A DNA stretch of 21,038 nucleotides from Desulfonatronospira sp. (GCA_003563255.1 PWSL01000139.1:1-21038), one strand, 5' to 3'; positions 1 through 8,361 are shown, counted from the first letter of the stretch. Numbers and translations are program-made. The notes: a model not told the origin generated them from the sequence alone.

Positions 1-120
1 GGACTGGCTCTTCCGGGACCCACTTGTCCCAAAAAATGAGATATTTTAAGCACAAAATGATGCTCAAGTGGGTCCCGGAGTGCCTGTCCCCTGCTTTCCT
101 TAAAAGCGCTAAACAGATAC
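1..120 (+). repeat. Type A repeat, core ii hairpin (left end outside window)
   Basis: The window opens inside a composite element. The left arm GGACTGGCTCTT is followed by a 14-bp perfect inverted repeat, CCGGGACCCACTTG at 13-26 and its complement at 65-78. The right arm TGCCTGTCCCC and the terminal repeat AAAAGCGCTAAACAGATAC end at 120. The same design recurs at 12399-12550 and 12753-12903, which supports the boundary at 120. The left terminal repeat lies before base 1, so its target duplication cannot be checked here. Confidence 0.85.
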
Positions 121-130
121 ACGGATTATT

Positions 131-186
131 ATAATAAGTGCGGGGAGCCAGTCGCCTTCCAGCTAAAATAAAGTGTTGCTGTAGTG
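131..186 (+). repeat. Half of a type B repeat with core i arm
   Basis: AATAAGTGCGGGGAGCCAGT is followed by a decayed B end finishing in GCTGTAGTG. It matches the reverse complement of the left half of the complete copy at 20877-21018, including the CTTCCAGCTAAAATAAAG stretch. No left half is present. The type A element at 1-120 directly precedes it and may have been inserted into this B element, as seen clearly at 12280-12575. A weaker GTTCGCTGTTGTG echo follows at about 188-200. Confidence 0.7.
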
Positions 187-256
187 ATATATGTTCGCTG
201 TTGTGTTATTAAGCTTAAGAGATTGTTATTCGGACAGAGTTTAAAGGAGGAGTGTT

Positions 257-2176
257 ATGGAAGACAAAGGTGCCCTTGACTCTTTACTGCAAGAGGAAAG
301 GATTTTTCGACCGCTGCCCCAGATGGTAATCGATGCCAACATCAATCCGCAGGAGCATTCTGCGGTGATGAAGCAGTGCCAGGAAAACTACCTGGACTAC
401 TGGGAGGATGCAGCTAAGGAACTGGATTGGTTCAAGAAGTGGGACAAGGTTCTGGATGATTCCGAGGCCCCCTTCTACAAGTGGTTTACCGGGGCCAAGT
501 GCAATATCGTGTACAATGCCCTGGACAGGCATATCACCACAGCCAACAAGAATAAGCTGGCCCTTATCTGGGAGGGCGAACCCGGAGATACAAAAAAGTT
601 TACTTATTACGAACTTTACCGGGCAGTAAACAGGTTTGCCAATGCTCTGCGCTCCCTGGGCATAAAGAAAGGCGACCGGGTAATTCTTTACATGCCCCCG
701 CTCCCAGAGACCATGATATCCATTCTGGCGGTAGCCAAGATTGGTGCTGTGCACAGCATGGTCTTTGCAGGTTTTTCCGCCAAGGCCCTTCGGGAGCGCA
801 TCCAGGACACCGAGGCCAAGCTGGTCATCACTGCCGACGGTTTTTACCGCAACGGCCGCCCGGCCAACGTCAAGAACCTGGTGGACAAAGCTCTGGTGGG
901 CGGATGTGAAAGCGTGGACACAGTGGTTGTAGTACACCGGGCAGGCGTGGAAGTCGAAATGACCGAAATGCGCGATATCTGGTATGAGGATCTGATTCGC
1001 CAGGAAAGCCCGGTTTCAGAGACTGAGGTCATGGACTCTGAAGACATGCTGTTTTTGCTTTACAGTTCCGGCACCACCGGCAAGCCCAAGGGCATCGTGC
1101 ACACCCATGGGGGTTACATGGTGGGTGTCAATCGTTCCCTGAACTGGATTTTCGATATCAAGCCCACGGATATTTTCTGGTGCACTGCAGACATGGGCTG
1201 GATCACCGGGCACAGCTACGTGCTATACGGTCCGCTTATGGCCGGGACCACCACCATGCTTTTTGAAGGCCATCCCCTGTATCCCCAGGCGGACCGGCTT
1301 TGGCAGATGGTGGCCCGCTACGGAGTGACCATCTTTTATACTGCTCCCACCCTGATTCGCATGCTCATGCGTTTCGGCAGCCAGTACCCCAAACAACACG
1401 ACCTTTCCACCCTGAGACTGCTTGGCAGCGTGGGTGAGCCCATCAACCCCGAGGCATGGATGTGGTACTACAACAATATCGGTCGCGCCGAATGCCCCAT
1501 AATCGATACCTGGTGGCAGACGGAAACCGGTTCGGTCATGATCAGTCCATTTCCTATCACCCTGCTCAAGCCCGGATCCTGCGGCAAGCCTCTGCCGGGA
1601 ATCGAGGCCGACGTGGTGGACAACGAAGGCACCCCTGTACCTCCGGGCAAGGGAGGGCAGCTTATTATTAAGAATCCCTGGCCTTCAATGCTTCGCACCC
1701 TTTACAAGGACCCGGAGCGCTACAAGAAGACCTATTGGGAAAAAATACCCGGAGTATACCTGGCCGGTGACGTAGCCCGCAAGGATCAGGACGGCTATTT
1801 CTGGATCCAGGGCCGCTCCGACGACGTTATCAGCATCGCCGGACACAGGGTGGGCTCAGCTGAAATCGAAAGCGCCCTGGTATCTCACAAGGCCGTGTCC
1901 GAAGCTGCAGTCATCGGTGTCCCTGACAAGATCAAGGGCGAAGTGGCCAAGGCCTTTGTCACTCTCAGTGCTGACCACACTGTTGATGATCCGGACGAAC
2001 TCATTAAGACTCTCAAGTCCCATGTAAGATCCGAGCTTGGACCTGTGGCGGTAATCAAGGGTATCGAATTCACGGAGAAATTGCCCAAGACCCGCAGCGG
2101 CAAGATTATGCGCCGGGTGCTCAAGGCCCAGGAAATGGGCGAAGAAGTGGGAGATACCTCCACCCTGGAAGACTGA
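257..2176 (+). CDS. acs: Acetyl-CoA synthetase (AMP-forming)
   Basis: This is a 639-residue ANL-superfamily enzyme that activates acetate to acetyl-CoA through acetyl-AMP in the cytoplasm. Visible motifs are the P-loop-like YSSGTTGKPKG (269-279), WWQTETG (419-425; the tryptophan at this site narrows the pocket to acetate in known Acs enzymes), the hinge/A8 region GRSDDVISIAGHRVGSAEIE (519-538), and the A10 motif PKTRSGK with catalytic, normally acetylatable Lys616. The length is close to the roughly 650 residues usual for Acs, so it looks complete. The ATG is set by a strong AAAGGAGGAG about 5-8 bases upstream. It stands alone, bounded by repeat elements on both sides, so it is probably a single-gene unit. 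An acetate/propionate generalist is the only serious alternative. Confidence 0.95.
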   Translation: MEDKGALDSLLQEERIFRPLPQMVIDANINPQEHSAVMKQCQENYLDYWEDAAKELDWFKKWDKVLDDSEAPFYKWFTGAKCNIVYNALDRHITTANKNKLALIWEGEPGDTKKFTYYELYRAVNRFANALRSLGIKKGDRVILYMPPLPETMISILAVAKIGAVHSMVFAGFSAKALRERIQDTEAKLVITADGFYRNGRPANVKNLVDKALVGGCESVDTVVVVHRAGVEVEMTEMRDIWYEDLIRQESPVSETEVMDSEDMLFLLYSSGTTGKPKGIVHTHGGYMVGVNRSLNWIFDIKPTDIFWCTADMGWITGHSYVLYGPLMAGTTTMLFEGHPLYPQADRLWQMVARYGVTIFYTAPTLIRMLMRFGSQYPKQHDLSTLRLLGSVGEPINPEAWMWYYNNIGRAECPIIDTWWQTETGSVMISPFPITLLKPGSCGKPLPGIEADVVDNEGTPVPPGKGGQLIIKNPWPSMLRTLYKDPERYKKTYWEKIPGVYLAGDVARKDQDGYFWIQGRSDDVISIAGHRVGSAEIESALVSHKAVSEAAVIGVPDKIKGEVAKAFVTLSADHTVDDPDELIKTLKSHVRSELGPVAVIKGIEFTEKLPKTRSGKIMRRVLKAQEMGEEVGDTSTLED

Positions 2177-2238
2177 TCCATAAGGGCCTTCAATCCTGGA
2201 GGCAATAAAGTTGACTTGAGGGCGAAATTCGATTTTTA

Positions 2239-2522
2239 GTATCTGTCTAGCGCTTTTAAGGAAAGCAGGGGACAGGTACCCCCGCACTTATTTTAAAATG
2301 GTCTACCACTACTGCGACACTTTATTTAAGCTGGAAGGGGACTGGCTCACCGCACTTATTTTGCTTACAGAAGACTGACGGATTTTAAAAATAAGTGCGG
2401 GGTGCCTGTCCCCATAGGCCGAGGCGGCAATTTACACAAGTGTCGCTGTAGTGCTACGTTTACTTGGAAAAATAAGTGCGGGGTGCCTGTCCCCGAGCCA
2501 CATGCAAAGCGCTAAACAATAC
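2239..2522. repeat. Type A repeat interrupted by a type B repeat
   Basis: The left end GTATCTGTCTAGCGCTTTT at 2239 and the right end AAAGCGCTAAACAATAC at 2522 are type A termini. Between them is a core i hairpin whose loop is split by a complete type B element (2307-2453). The flanks GATTTTTA (2231-2238) and GATTTTGA (2523-2530) agree at 7 of 8 positions, consistent with an aged 8-bp target duplication. The whole block fills the gap between acs and the phosphate permease gene. Confidence 0.8.
2307..2453. repeat. Complete type B repeat with core i hairpin
   Basis: It begins CACTACTGCGACACTTTATT and ends GTGTCGCTGTAGTG. Inside are GGGGACTGGCTC, the stem CCGCACTTATTTT paired with AAAATAAGTGCGG, and GGTGCCTGTCCCC. 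It is bordered on both sides by CTAC (2303-2306 and 2454-2457), a 4-bp direct repeat. Removing the element and one CTAC restores a continuous type A loop. Confidence 0.85.
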
Positions 2523-2584
2523 GATTTTGAACAGTTTCGCCCTCAAGTTTTTGGTGTGTTTCTTGCGGGGCTAGCTACTTTACC

Positions 2585-2589
2585 AGGGG
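2585..2589 (+). promoter_or_regulatory. Ribosome binding site deciding a TTG start
   Basis: AGGGG lies 6 bases before the TTG at 2596. The first in-frame ATG (2629) would remove eleven residues of the first membrane segment and has no comparable site upstream, so the TTG start is preferred for the phosphate permease gene. Confidence 0.6.
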
Positions 2590-2595
2590 TGCAGG

Positions 2596-3834
2596 TTGGA
2601 ATTTTACGATCTGATATTTTATCTGTCCATGCTGGCCGGACTGCTCATGGCCTTCAGCCTGGGAGCCAACGACCTGGCCAACACCATGGCCACAGCGGTC
2701 GGTTCCAAGGCCCTTAGTGTCCACCAGGCGGTGATGATCGCAGCCCCTCTTACATTTGCAGGGGCGGTATTACTGGGTGCTCACGTTACGGCTACAATCA
2801 CCAGGGGGGTTGTGAACCCGGAGCACATAGCCGACCCCAGGCTGATGGTGCTGGGTATGTTTTCCGCCCTGCTGGCGGCGGCTCTTTGGGTGCTCATTGC
2901 CAGTCTGGCTTCTCTGCCCGTATCAACCACCCATTCTATTGTGGGCAGTGTCCTGGGATTCGGGATTGTGGCAGGCGGTCCGGAAGTTGTGAACTGGGCG
3001 ATTCTTCTGGTAGTAGTCCTGTCCTGGCTCATTTCGCCGATCTTCGCCGGTGTCCTTGCCTATCTGATATTTACCCACATCAGAAAGTTTATATTTTATC
3101 AGAAGCATTACCTGGAACAGGCCAGAATCTGGGCTCCCAGGTGGATCGGGCTGACCGTTCTGATCCTGGGTTTTTCATTTTTTTTCAAAACCCCTTTATA
3201 TGACGCTGTAGATCTGAGGGCGCCGTATGCTGTGATGTTGATTTTTGCAATTGCTTGCCTGGCCTGGGCCCTTTTTCGATACTTGATCATAAAAGCCACC
3301 AGGCATTTGGAGCAGAAGGTGGAAAATGTGGAGGGCATTTTCCGCAAACTGCAGATCATGACTTCATCCTATGTCGCGCTCTCTCTCGGGGCTAATGATG
3401 TCGCCAATGCCGTAGGGCCGGTGGCGGTTATATATATCATTGTCAGACAGCAGGAAATGGTCGAGCACGCAGATATTCCCACCTTTCTGCTGATAATGGG
3501 CGGTCTGGGCATAGCGGCAGGCATTGCCCTCCTTGGAGGCAGGGTTATACGTACGGTGGGGACCCGCATCACTACACTTACCCATACCAGAGGGTTTTCC
3601 GTAAATTACGGTTCTGCTACTGCGGTTTTAGTGGCTTCTATCTTGGGTATGCCTGTCTCCACCACGCATGCCTGCGTAGGAGGAGTGACAGGTGTTGGGC
3701 TGGCCAGGGGGTTCAGCGCCATTGACCTGAGTGTTTTGTTGCGCATCCTGGCCTACTGGGTACTGACTGTGCCTATTGCTGCTTTGACCTGCATTGTTAT
3801 TTTTCAGACATTGCGCTGGACTTTTGTTATATAG
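2596..3834 (+). CDS. pit: PiT-family inorganic phosphate permease
   Basis: A 412-residue integral inner-membrane protein of the Pit family, which imports phosphate (as metal-phosphate) coupled to a cation gradient. The family's internal duplication is plain: GANDLAN at 23-29 and GANDVANA at 265-272, and PVSTTH at 108-113 and again at 353-358, with hydrophobic segments in between and a short polar central loop (about 232-255). The length is at the shorter, archaeal/deltaproteobacterial end of the family. The TTG start is supported by AGGGG upstream. A DUF47/PhoU-like gene follows 30 bases downstream, the classic Pit partner. Sodium- versus proton-coupling cannot be read from the sequence. Confidence 0.93.
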   Translation: MEFYDLIFYLSMLAGLLMAFSLGANDLANTMATAVGSKALSVHQAVMIAAPLTFAGAVLLGAHVTATITRGVVNPEHIADPRLMVLGMFSALLAAALWVLIASLASLPVSTTHSIVGSVLGFGIVAGGPEVVNWAILLVVVLSWLISPIFAGVLAYLIFTHIRKFIFYQKHYLEQARIWAPRWIGLTVLILGFSFFFKTPLYDAVDLRAPYAVMLIFAIACLAWALFRYLIIKATRHLEQKVENVEGIFRKLQIMTSSYVALSLGANDVANAVGPVAVIYIIVRQQEMVEHADIPTFLLIMGGLGIAAGIALLGGRVIRTVGTRITTLTHTRGFSVNYGSATAVLVASILGMPVSTTHACVGGVTGVGLARGFSAIDLSVLLRILAYWVLTVPIAALTCIVIFQTLRWTFVI

Positions 3835-3864
3835 ATCTAATCGACTCCAAATGCGAGGTGTCAC

Positions 3865-4536
3865 ATGAGAATGAATTTTTTCGGGCTTTTGTCCTCCAAA
3901 TCCCCCATGGAGGGGTTGCATGACCATTATGAAAAAATCCATGAATCCATTGAGGTTATTAACGAGGCCCTGGAGTGCTATATTGGTGGCGGAGACAAAT
4001 GCCCGGAATTTCTTTCCCTGCAAAGCAGGATAAATGAACTGGAGAGCCAGGCGGACAAGATAATCCGGAATATTCGCAATCATCTGCCGCGTGGTCTGTT
4101 CATGACAGTGGATAAGATCCAGTTTCTCAATTATACCAGTGTGCAGGACAACATCCTGGATGCTGCCCAGGAAGCCTTGAACTGGCTTGGCATGCGCGAG
4201 GTCAACATCCCGGAAAAATTTCAGAAAGAACTCCTTTTTTTACAGGGTGATGTGGTCAAAACTCTGGAAATGTTGGGGCCGGCCCTGCGGGAGACTACAG
4301 CCCTGGTGCACATGGAGAGCATGAACCGCGAAGAGCTTAAGGAAAGTCTGCGCAAGATCAGGGAAAACAAGGACAAGGTGTTCAGGGACAAAAATGAGAT
4401 AACCCGCAAGGTCTTCAATTCTGAACTGGATTTCAAGGATATCTACCAACTCATTCACTACATAGACAAGCTTTACCTCATGGCCTTTAACAGCAGCAAG
4501 TGCGCCGAGATTCTGCGTACCATGATCGCCCGGTAA
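3865..4536 (+). CDS. DUF47/PhoU-like Pit accessory protein (TIGR00153 family)
   Basis: A 223-residue, largely helical cytoplasmic protein with the features of the DUF47 (TIGR00153, PhoU-like) family: an N-terminal FFGLLSSKSPMEGLHDHYEK segment, an acidic/basic heptad-like middle, and a C-terminal YIDKLYLMAFNSSKCAEILR stretch. Members are commonly encoded next to Pit permeases and are thought to control phosphate uptake through them, so the pairing with the gene 30 bases upstream indicates one operon. GAGGTG sits 4 bases before ATG 3865, while a second ATG at 3871 would have 10-base spacing, so the exact start could be two codons later. It ends before a type C repeat that separates it from the convergent helicase gene. 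Confidence 0.88.
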   Translation: MRMNFFGLLSSKSPMEGLHDHYEKIHESIEVINEALECYIGGGDKCPEFLSLQSRINELESQADKIIRNIRNHLPRGLFMTVDKIQFLNYTSVQDNILDAAQEALNWLGMREVNIPEKFQKELLFLQGDVVKTLEMLGPALRETTALVHMESMNREELKESLRKIRENKDKVFRDKNEITRKVFNSELDFKDIYQLIHYIDKLYLMAFNSSKCAEILRTMIAR

Positions 4537-4672
4537 TCTAGGCCCAGCGACAACAAGCACTGCCTGGTGTGAAATTACCCGGCATGGGTCAAGAACGGAT
4601 TAAAATATTCAACCCGGCAACCGGCGGACGTAACCTCGATGTTTTCAGGGCGAGAAGATTTTTGCAGAACAA
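4537..4672. other. Short intergenic stretch without recognised features
   Basis: Between the DUF47 stop and the target duplication of the type C repeat there is no convincing gene, strong hairpin plus T-run, or repeat. Transcription from both sides converges here. Confidence 0.5.
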
Positions 4673-4680
4673 GCCTGCCT

Positions 4681-4838
4681 GTAACCATTCAGGGGGGCAG
4701 GTACCGGCCAGGGGGACAGTCCGCGCACTTATTTTTTTTTGATGAACAATTTACAGATGTGAGCGTTAGAAAAATAAGTGCGGGACAGTCCCCTGGCCTT
4801 GTGCCATTAGCCACAACCGAGGACCCCCTGAATGGTTC
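4681..4838. mobile_element. Type C MITE-like repeat with perfect 8-bp target duplication
   Basis: The terminal inverted repeats are GTAACCATTCAGGGGG at 4681 and CCCCCTGAATGGTTC ending at 4838. Inside, GGCCAGGGGGACAGTCC and GGGACAGTCCCCTGGCC frame a core i stem (CGCACTTATTTTT from 4724, complement ending 4782). Perfect direct repeats GCCTGCCT flank it (4673-4680 and 4839-4846). Ends starting GTAA plus 8-bp duplications are the hallmark of IS66-family transposition, so this is probably an IS66-mobilised non-autonomous element; that link is inference. The right duplication overlaps the last base of the helicase stop codon. Confidence 0.8.
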
Positions 4839-4845
4839 GCCTGCC

Positions 4846-7347
4846 TTATGTGGCATCCTGCTTGTTTAGTACCCGCAGATGTGCCATGACCATTTTTATT
4901 TCTCCATAAGAATAAGCATCCCCAAGCTTTCTTTTGGCCTGGCCCAGGGACTTTTCCGGTACTGCCTGCAGAACCCGCGAGATGTTTTGCTGTTTTCCGG
5001 AGTCCATCACCTGGCTGATGTCGACTTCTCCTGTCTCAATAAAGGTGCTCAGATGTTCTTCAATGGTTGAAGGTGCCAGGCCTCTTTCTTCTGCTATTTT
5101 GTGGATGCCCTTGCCTTCTTTAAACAATGCCAGGGTGGTCTGCCTGGTGGCAGACAGACTTCTGGTGTGCAGGTCGGCCGGGTCCCGGTCCAGACTGTTC
5201 ATAGCCTGGTCTGCAGCAGGCTTCAGGATGTCGTGTCTGCTCATGTATTCTAGTATAGCTGCAATTATTTCGCTGCCGAACTTATCAACGGTTATTCTGC
5301 CGATTCCACTTATATGCAGCAGTTCTTTCCGGCTACAGGGCAGGGCATTGACTACCCGCACCAGGGTCTGCTGGTGCAGAACCTGATAAACCGCAATATT
5401 CTTTTCCCGGGCCTTTTCCAGACGCCATTTTTTCAGGATCTTGAAGAGTTCGGGGTGCTCAATGTCAGAAGGTACAATCTCCCGGGATGATTTTTTCTTG
5501 CCGCGGTCAGAGTCAAAATCAACTTCCGCCCTCGAAACCGCCTGTAGATATGCCTGGGACGAAAAGCCCTTTTCACATGACATTATGCCTGCCAGTTTTA
5601 CATGCAGTTCTTTTTGAACCTCAAGCAGGTTTCCCTCAGCCTTTTGCAGGAGTTCTCTGTTGTCCGAGTCCAGCTTGATTTCCCCAAGAGGCCGGACCAG
5701 CAGGTTTTGCAGTCTCTCCTGGAACCATGCCGAAGCCTTCTGAAGACGCTGCTGCAGAAGCTCATTGTCCTGTGGAAGCTGATGCTCATCAAAGAGGTTT
5801 TTCAGTTCTCTTGAAAATATTTCGCTGACTTCGAATATATACCCTGCGGAGTTCCGTCCCATTCCCGGCATCTCCTGAACACCATCAACCCGTAAAAGGC
5901 CGGGATTATCATCCAGGGACCGCAGGAGGTTCTGCAGGTGTTTTTGAAGCCCTGACAGGTCAAAGCATTCCAGCAGCAGGTCGTGCTGGTAGCTGATTTT
6001 GGCGGTTTGGAGCTTTTCAAGGGAAGGCGGGTTTTGCCTGGCCTGGATGGTGAAGTCCTGGACTTTAGAGTCTGTTGCAGGTCCCCGGGGTGTGAGGGGT
6101 GAAGTAAGCACCAGGCCCTCCAGGGTCTTGCACCGGCTCAGTGCAACGTATATCTGGCCATGGGCGAAAGCTGCCCCGGCGTCTATGACAGCCCTTTCAA
6201 AGGTCAGACCCTGGCTTTTGTGGATGGTAATGGCCCAGGCCAGTTTCAAGGGGTACTGGTGAAACTCACCGGTGACCTTTTTTTCTATTTCCAGGGTCTG
6301 GGGGTTAAGATCGTATTTTATGTTTTCCCATACTGCGGGTTCCACGGTTATTTCACGTGCGTCTCCAGGGCAGGAGACCACGATCTCCTTGTCAGTCACC
6401 CGGGTTACGTGGCCGATTTTGCCGTTGTAATATTGCCTGGCCGGGCTGAAGTCGTTACGTATAAACATGACCTGGGCCCCTTTTTTGAGCACCAGTTCAG
6501 AAGCTGCAGGGTAAAGGTGTTGAGGAAAGTCCCCGCTTACCCTGGCCGTGAAAGTGAAAGTTTCGTCTTTGAGGTTTTGCAGCCTGGACTGGTTGATGGA
6601 TTCGGCAATGCGGTTGTGGGTGGTCAGGGTGATGTATCCCTGGTCATCAGTGGGGGAAAAGCCTTCAATAAAGCGCTGGTTGAGTGCCTGCAGACAATAC
6701 TGGTCCAGGCGATTATCTCTGACCCGGTTCAGGATTTCAATAAATTCCTGATCCGACTGGCGGAAAATATGCTTCAGTTCCACTGTGACCATCTCTGTCC
6801 GCTTCAGGGCATTGCTGCTGAAAAAGTACGGGGAGTCATAATGCTCCCGGATCAGCTCCCACTCATCTTGTTTGACCACCGGCGGAAGCTGGTGCAGGTC
6901 TCCGATCATAAGCAGCTGCACCCCGCCGAAAGGCTGTCTGCTGCGTCGGAGCCGGCGCAGGGCGGTGTCTACACTGTCCAGAAGATCGGCCCGGACCATG
7001 CTTATCTCGTCGATGATCAACAGGTTCATGCTCTGGATGATTTTTAGCTTCTGCCTGCTGAACCGGAACTGGCTCCGGCCGTTATCGCTGCTAAACCCGC
7101 TTCCTGGCAAATTGGTTCCCAGGGGAATTTGAAAAAAGGAGTGCAGGGTCATTCCGCCCGCGTTGATGGCGGCAACCCCTGTGGGGGCTGTAACCACCAT
7201 ACGCTTGCCGAGGTTGTCCCTCAGATTGTGCAGAAAGGTGGTTTTGCCGGTTCCGGCCTTGCCCGTCAAAAAGATGTTGCAGTTGGTATGACGGACAAAA
7301 TCGTGGGCAAGCTGCAGTTCTGGATTGGTCTCATGGCTTTGGGACAT
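4846..7347 (-). CDS. PIF1-like helicase with HRDC and C-terminal helix-turn-helix domains
   Basis: An 833-residue superfamily 1B DNA helicase. Walker A GKAGTGKTT is at 29-37, Walker B LLIIDEISMV at 109-118, motif III GDLHQLPPV at 149-157, HKSQG at 376-380 and motif VI YVALSRC at 400-406, so the ATPase and translocase core looks intact. Residues 450-625 have no family I recognise and contain helical, charged stretches. An HRDC-type nucleic-acid binding domain follows (about 631-703), then a helix-turn-helix domain of the HTH_40 kind (about 730-828). It probably acts on DNA structures in replication or repair. The ATG has AGGA 6 bases upstream. The SIMPL gene lies upstream in the same direction, but a repeat element separates the two. 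A type C element abuts the stop codon. Confidence 0.9.
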   Translation of the reverse strand: MSQSHETNPELQLAHDFVRHTNCNIFLTGKAGTGKTTFLHNLRDNLGKRMVVTAPTGVAAINAGGMTLHSFFQIPLGTNLPGSGFSSDNGRSQFRFSRQKLKIIQSMNLLIIDEISMVRADLLDSVDTALRRLRRSRQPFGGVQLLMIGDLHQLPPVVKQDEWELIREHYDSPYFFSSNALKRTEMVTVELKHIFRQSDQEFIEILNRVRDNRLDQYCLQALNQRFIEGFSPTDDQGYITLTTHNRIAESINQSRLQNLKDETFTFTARVSGDFPQHLYPAASELVLKKGAQVMFIRNDFSPARQYYNGKIGHVTRVTDKEIVVSCPGDAREITVEPAVWENIKYDLNPQTLEIEKKVTGEFHQYPLKLAWAITIHKSQGLTFERAVIDAGAAFAHGQIYVALSRCKTLEGLVLTSPLTPRGPATDSKVQDFTIQARQNPPSLEKLQTAKISYQHDLLLECFDLSGLQKHLQNLLRSLDDNPGLLRVDGVQEMPGMGRNSAGYIFEVSEIFSRELKNLFDEHQLPQDNELLQQRLQKASAWFQERLQNLLVRPLGEIKLDSDNRELLQKAEGNLLEVQKELHVKLAGIMSCEKGFSSQAYLQAVSRAEVDFDSDRGKKKSSREIVPSDIEHPELFKILKKWRLEKAREKNIAVYQVLHQQTLVRVVNALPCSRKELLHISGIGRITVDKFGSEIIAAILEYMSRHDILKPAADQAMNSLDRDPADLHTRSLSATRQTTLALFKEGKGIHKIAEERGLAPSTIEEHLSTFIETGEVDISQVMDSGKQQNISRVLQAVPEKSLGQAKRKLGDAYSYGEIKMVMAHLRVLNKQDAT

Positions 7348-7424
7348 GGGTTATCCTGTGAAAGTCTGAGTTTTCTGCAAAGGGTACGGGTTTGAGACCG
7401 GGGTGGAGAAAAAAAACTATTTTC

Positions 7425-7591
7425 GTATCTGTTTAGCGTTTTGCATGTGGCATGGGGACTGGCTCTCCCCGCACTTATTTTTTCCAATAATACCAAGATC
7501 ATTTATAATAAAAATAAGTGCGGGGGTGCCTGTCCCCAATTGAGGTGCAATATTATATTTTATAAGTTTCGCTGTAGTGCTAAACAGATAC
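7425..7591. repeat. Hybrid type A/type B repeat with core i hairpin
   Basis: The left end is type A (GTATCTGTTTAGCGTTTTGC). The right side reads TATAAGTTTCGCTGTAGTG, a type B end, running straight into CTAAACAGATAC, a type A end. The interior holds GGGGACTGGCTCTCC, the core i stem and GTGCCTGTCCCC. The flanks CTATTTTC (7417-7424) and CTTTTTTC (7592-7599) match at 7 of 8 positions. It fills most of the 300-base gap between the SIMPL and helicase genes and could form a strong hairpin in the SIMPL transcript. Confidence 0.8.
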
Positions 7592-7647
7592 CTTTTTTCT
7601 TATTTGTGTTGCGGGCACGGTCCGCGATGGACTCTACAGTGCTGCAA

Positions 7648-8361
7648 TCAGTCTTCCAGAAAATAATCCACGCTGGTCACAACCCTGACCCGTTTTATCT
7701 CCGGAGTGAAATCGTCCCGGTCATTGATGGTGAAAAGTCCCTGACTGGCCCTTCGAATGGCTCCGACATTGCTGTCGGAATCATGGGCGAACCGCATGGC
7801 CGCGTTGCGGGCGTCGAGCGTGGCCTCAGCAATCATCTCCGGCTTGATATCGGCCAGGCCGGTAAATTCGAACCTGGGCTGAAACTCATAGGAATGCACC
7901 AGAATTACTCCCTCGGATACCAGCTCCCCGGCGGCGGACATGGCGTTTTTAACGGCCTGGGTCTTATCTGTGCGGACCGTGATGATGCTCTGGGCTGTGA
8001 AACGATTGGCAGGCATATGCTGCCGGGAAATCCCGTATGCGTGCTGGTCGTTAATCCTGGGTGATGAAATGGATACATCAGCGTCCCCAAGACCGTGCCT
8101 GTCAAGGAATGCGAATACTTTCTCAGCGGAAGCATCCAGTTCTTCCTGGATCTTTTGCAGATCATTGCCGGCCGTATTGAAGGACAACGGCCAGTAAGCC
8201 AGATCCGCCGGAACCTCCCTTTCAGCAAAGCCCCGGACACTGACATATCTGTCGTAAGCCTTGAAATCCTTAACAGCGGATCCAAGAATCAGGGCTCCCA
8301 GGATCAGAGCCACACTGATAAACATGCCCGCCAGAAAATTGTTGGTTAAATAATCGTTCAT
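7648..8361 (-). CDS. SIMPL (DUF541) domain protein, membrane-anchored
   Basis: A 237-residue protein with an N-terminal hydrophobic anchor or uncleaved signal (about residues 9-30), followed by a SIMPL/DUF541 domain. It opens with the typical YVSVRGFAEREVPADLAYW segment (about 40-58) and ends with a VTSVDYFLED tail. SIMPL proteins are periplasmic or envelope-associated and form oligomers in the studied examples; their biochemical role is poorly defined, so none is asserted here. The ATG is supported by a GGGGGGGAAA stretch just upstream. A 26-bp bare type A palindrome lies 16 bases before the start codon, so the mRNA leader or promoter is affected by a repeat remnant. The product looks full length. 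Confidence 0.88.
   Translation of the reverse strand: MNDYLTNNFLAGMFISVALILGALILGSAVKDFKAYDRYVSVRGFAEREVPADLAYWPLSFNTAGNDLQKIQEELDASAEKVFAFLDRHGLGDADVSISSPRINDQHAYGISRQHMPANRFTAQSIITVRTDKTQAVKNAMSAAGELVSEGVILVHSYEFQPRFEFTGLADIKPEMIAEATLDARNAAMRFAHDSDSNVGAIRRASQGLFTINDRDDFTPEIKRVRVVTSVDYFLED

Larger units (their letters stand above)
2214..2548. repeat. 14-bp inverted repeat enclosing the nested A{B} repeat
   Basis: ACTTGAGGGCGAAA at 2214-2227 and its exact complement TTTCGCCCTCAAGT at 2535-2548 flank the nested element at 2239-2522. It is a third, outermost symmetrical layer. It could be the ends of an older element that received the type A insertion, or the remnant of a terminator stem downstream of acs that was split by the insertion. 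No other copy occurs in this window. Confidence 0.55.

Noticed and set aside
284..937. A 217-codon open frame opposite acs.
   Set aside because: It lies wholly within acs on the other strand and shows no domain or RBS.
6160..7047. A 295-codon open frame on the plus strand.
   Set aside because: It is antisense to the conserved helicase motifs, lacks a recognisable domain, and is explained by codon bias of the true gene.
7441..8064. A 207-codon open frame on the plus strand.
   Set aside because: It begins inside a repeat and runs antisense through the SIMPL gene, whose protein matches a known family.
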